DNA of 64,000 nt from Neolewinella litorea (lineage in GTDB: Bacteria > Bacteroidota > Bacteroidia > Chitinophagales > Saprospiraceae), in assembly GCF_004803465.1 (NCBI RefSeq), contig NZ_SRSF01000012.1, forward strand, positions 42,093 to 106,092, read 5' to 3'. Position numbers and translations under genes: made by a program. How positions within the stretch are numbered: the stretch's first letter is position 1; each line of letters begins with the position of its first letter. Below, one piece after another: positions 63,723 to 64,000 of the stretch. A model generated the notes under the pieces. It was not told the DNA's origin and searched no databases. It saw only the letters and a program-made list of their open reading frames with translations.

Positions 63723-64000
63723 CCCCCCTATTCCGAAAACCTTTGACCCCCTGATTCCGGAGCTTTGACCCCCCAGAATGTGGAAAACATTCCGGAGGTC
63801 TGACCCCCTGGCGGATAGCCGCGCGCTTTGCCACCTTGAGCGATCACCAACCGCTCCCGTCGTGGCTACAATCAAGCGCATGGACCAGATCAGACGCATT
63901 CTCCAGACCCTGCACCAGCTGGGTTCTATCAAGGCCACCGCCGCCCGCCTGGGCGTGTCCAAAAACACGGTGCGCGAGTACAAACGGCGGGCCGAAGCGC
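63718..64000 (+). mobile_element. IS21-family insertion sequence, left end; rest outside window
   Basis: Four repeats TCTGACCCCC/TTTGACCCCC at 63718, 63742, 63764 and 63799, each followed by ATTCCG-like words, are the multiple terminal transposase sites of an IS21 element. An IstA-like gene starts at 63880. The element begins within mcrC; its other end and the istB helper gene are beyond the window. Confidence 0.88.
63880..64000 (+). CDS. istA: IS21 transposase IstA, N-terminal fragment (cut by window edge)
   Basis: MDQIRRILQTLHQLGSIKAT followed by AARLGVSKNTVREYKRRAEA, the helix-turn-helix that opens IstA proteins; GTG 63862 in frame is another possible start. 40 codons are visible. Confidence 0.85.
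   Translation, partial: MDQIRRILQTLHQLGSIKATAARLGVSKNTVREYKRRAEA

Noticed and set aside
1..64000. tRNA or ribosomal RNA genes
   Set aside because: Reading the intergenic gaps showed no tRNA-like cloverleaf or rRNA sequence; a covariance scan was not possible here.

Overview
The window looks like chromosomal DNA of a GC-rich Bacteroidota, most likely a Saprospiria/Lewinella-type bacterium. The reasons are the families present (DUF4175, a DUF4834-like small protein, a TonB-plug lipoprotein, fused aspartokinase-homoserine dehydrogenase, mevalonate-pathway diphosphomevalonate decarboxylase, RprXY-like two-component genes), the scarcity of Shine-Dalgarno sequences, and several TAnnTTTG elements of the Bacteroidota sigma factor. 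No similarity search was run; family calls come from motifs and reading of the translations.

Layout. 1-13 kb: a left-truncated carotenoid desaturase, RNase P RNA (rnpB), a sulfatase, cupin, ROK kinase, peroxiredoxin, LysE exporter, ruvC, DUF3108/DUF4230 envelope genes and thrS. 12.7-19.7 kb: a minus-strand run (RDD, TauE/SafE, RND efflux adaptor and pump, a nucleotidase, GtrA). 19.8-25.5 kb: a histidine kinase/response regulator pair, a PBP4-type peptidase and an ABC-F ATPase. 25.47-25.93 kb: a gene-free stretch rich in DnaA boxes ending in an AT-rich tract, a good oriC candidate; 14 kb to its right lie two perfect parS palindromes. 25.9-44.6 kb: ctaA, an unusual Nramp-like transporter, a PAS-Fis regulator, DUF4175, an RsbW-like ATPase, a frameshifted ybeY, the threonine operon thrA-thrB-thrC, an M1 peptidase, mvaD, a rhodanese and a purine nucleoside phosphorylase.

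44.7-45.74 kb is a striking non-coding array: nine ~114-bp units, each with two strong palindromes, between the phosphorylase and a 1378-residue SNF2 helicase. Other palindromic intergenic repeats occur at 4.1, 12.4, 1.85, 51.9 and 53.5 kb. 50-57.8 kb is ordinary housekeeping sequence (pgl, rsmG, a pseudouridine synthase, aldehyde dehydrogenase, DUF421, amidohydrolase).

58.0-63.7 kb is an AT-richer defence island: a DUF3578-HNH endonuclease, an EVE-domain McrB and McrC. McrC is cut off right after its nuclease motif by the left end of an IS21-family element, whose transposase gene begins at the right edge of the window. Two conserved genes (ybeY and a PLDc_N protein) carry single frameshifts, and at least three genes seem to begin with non-AUG codons overlapping the upstream TGA stop.
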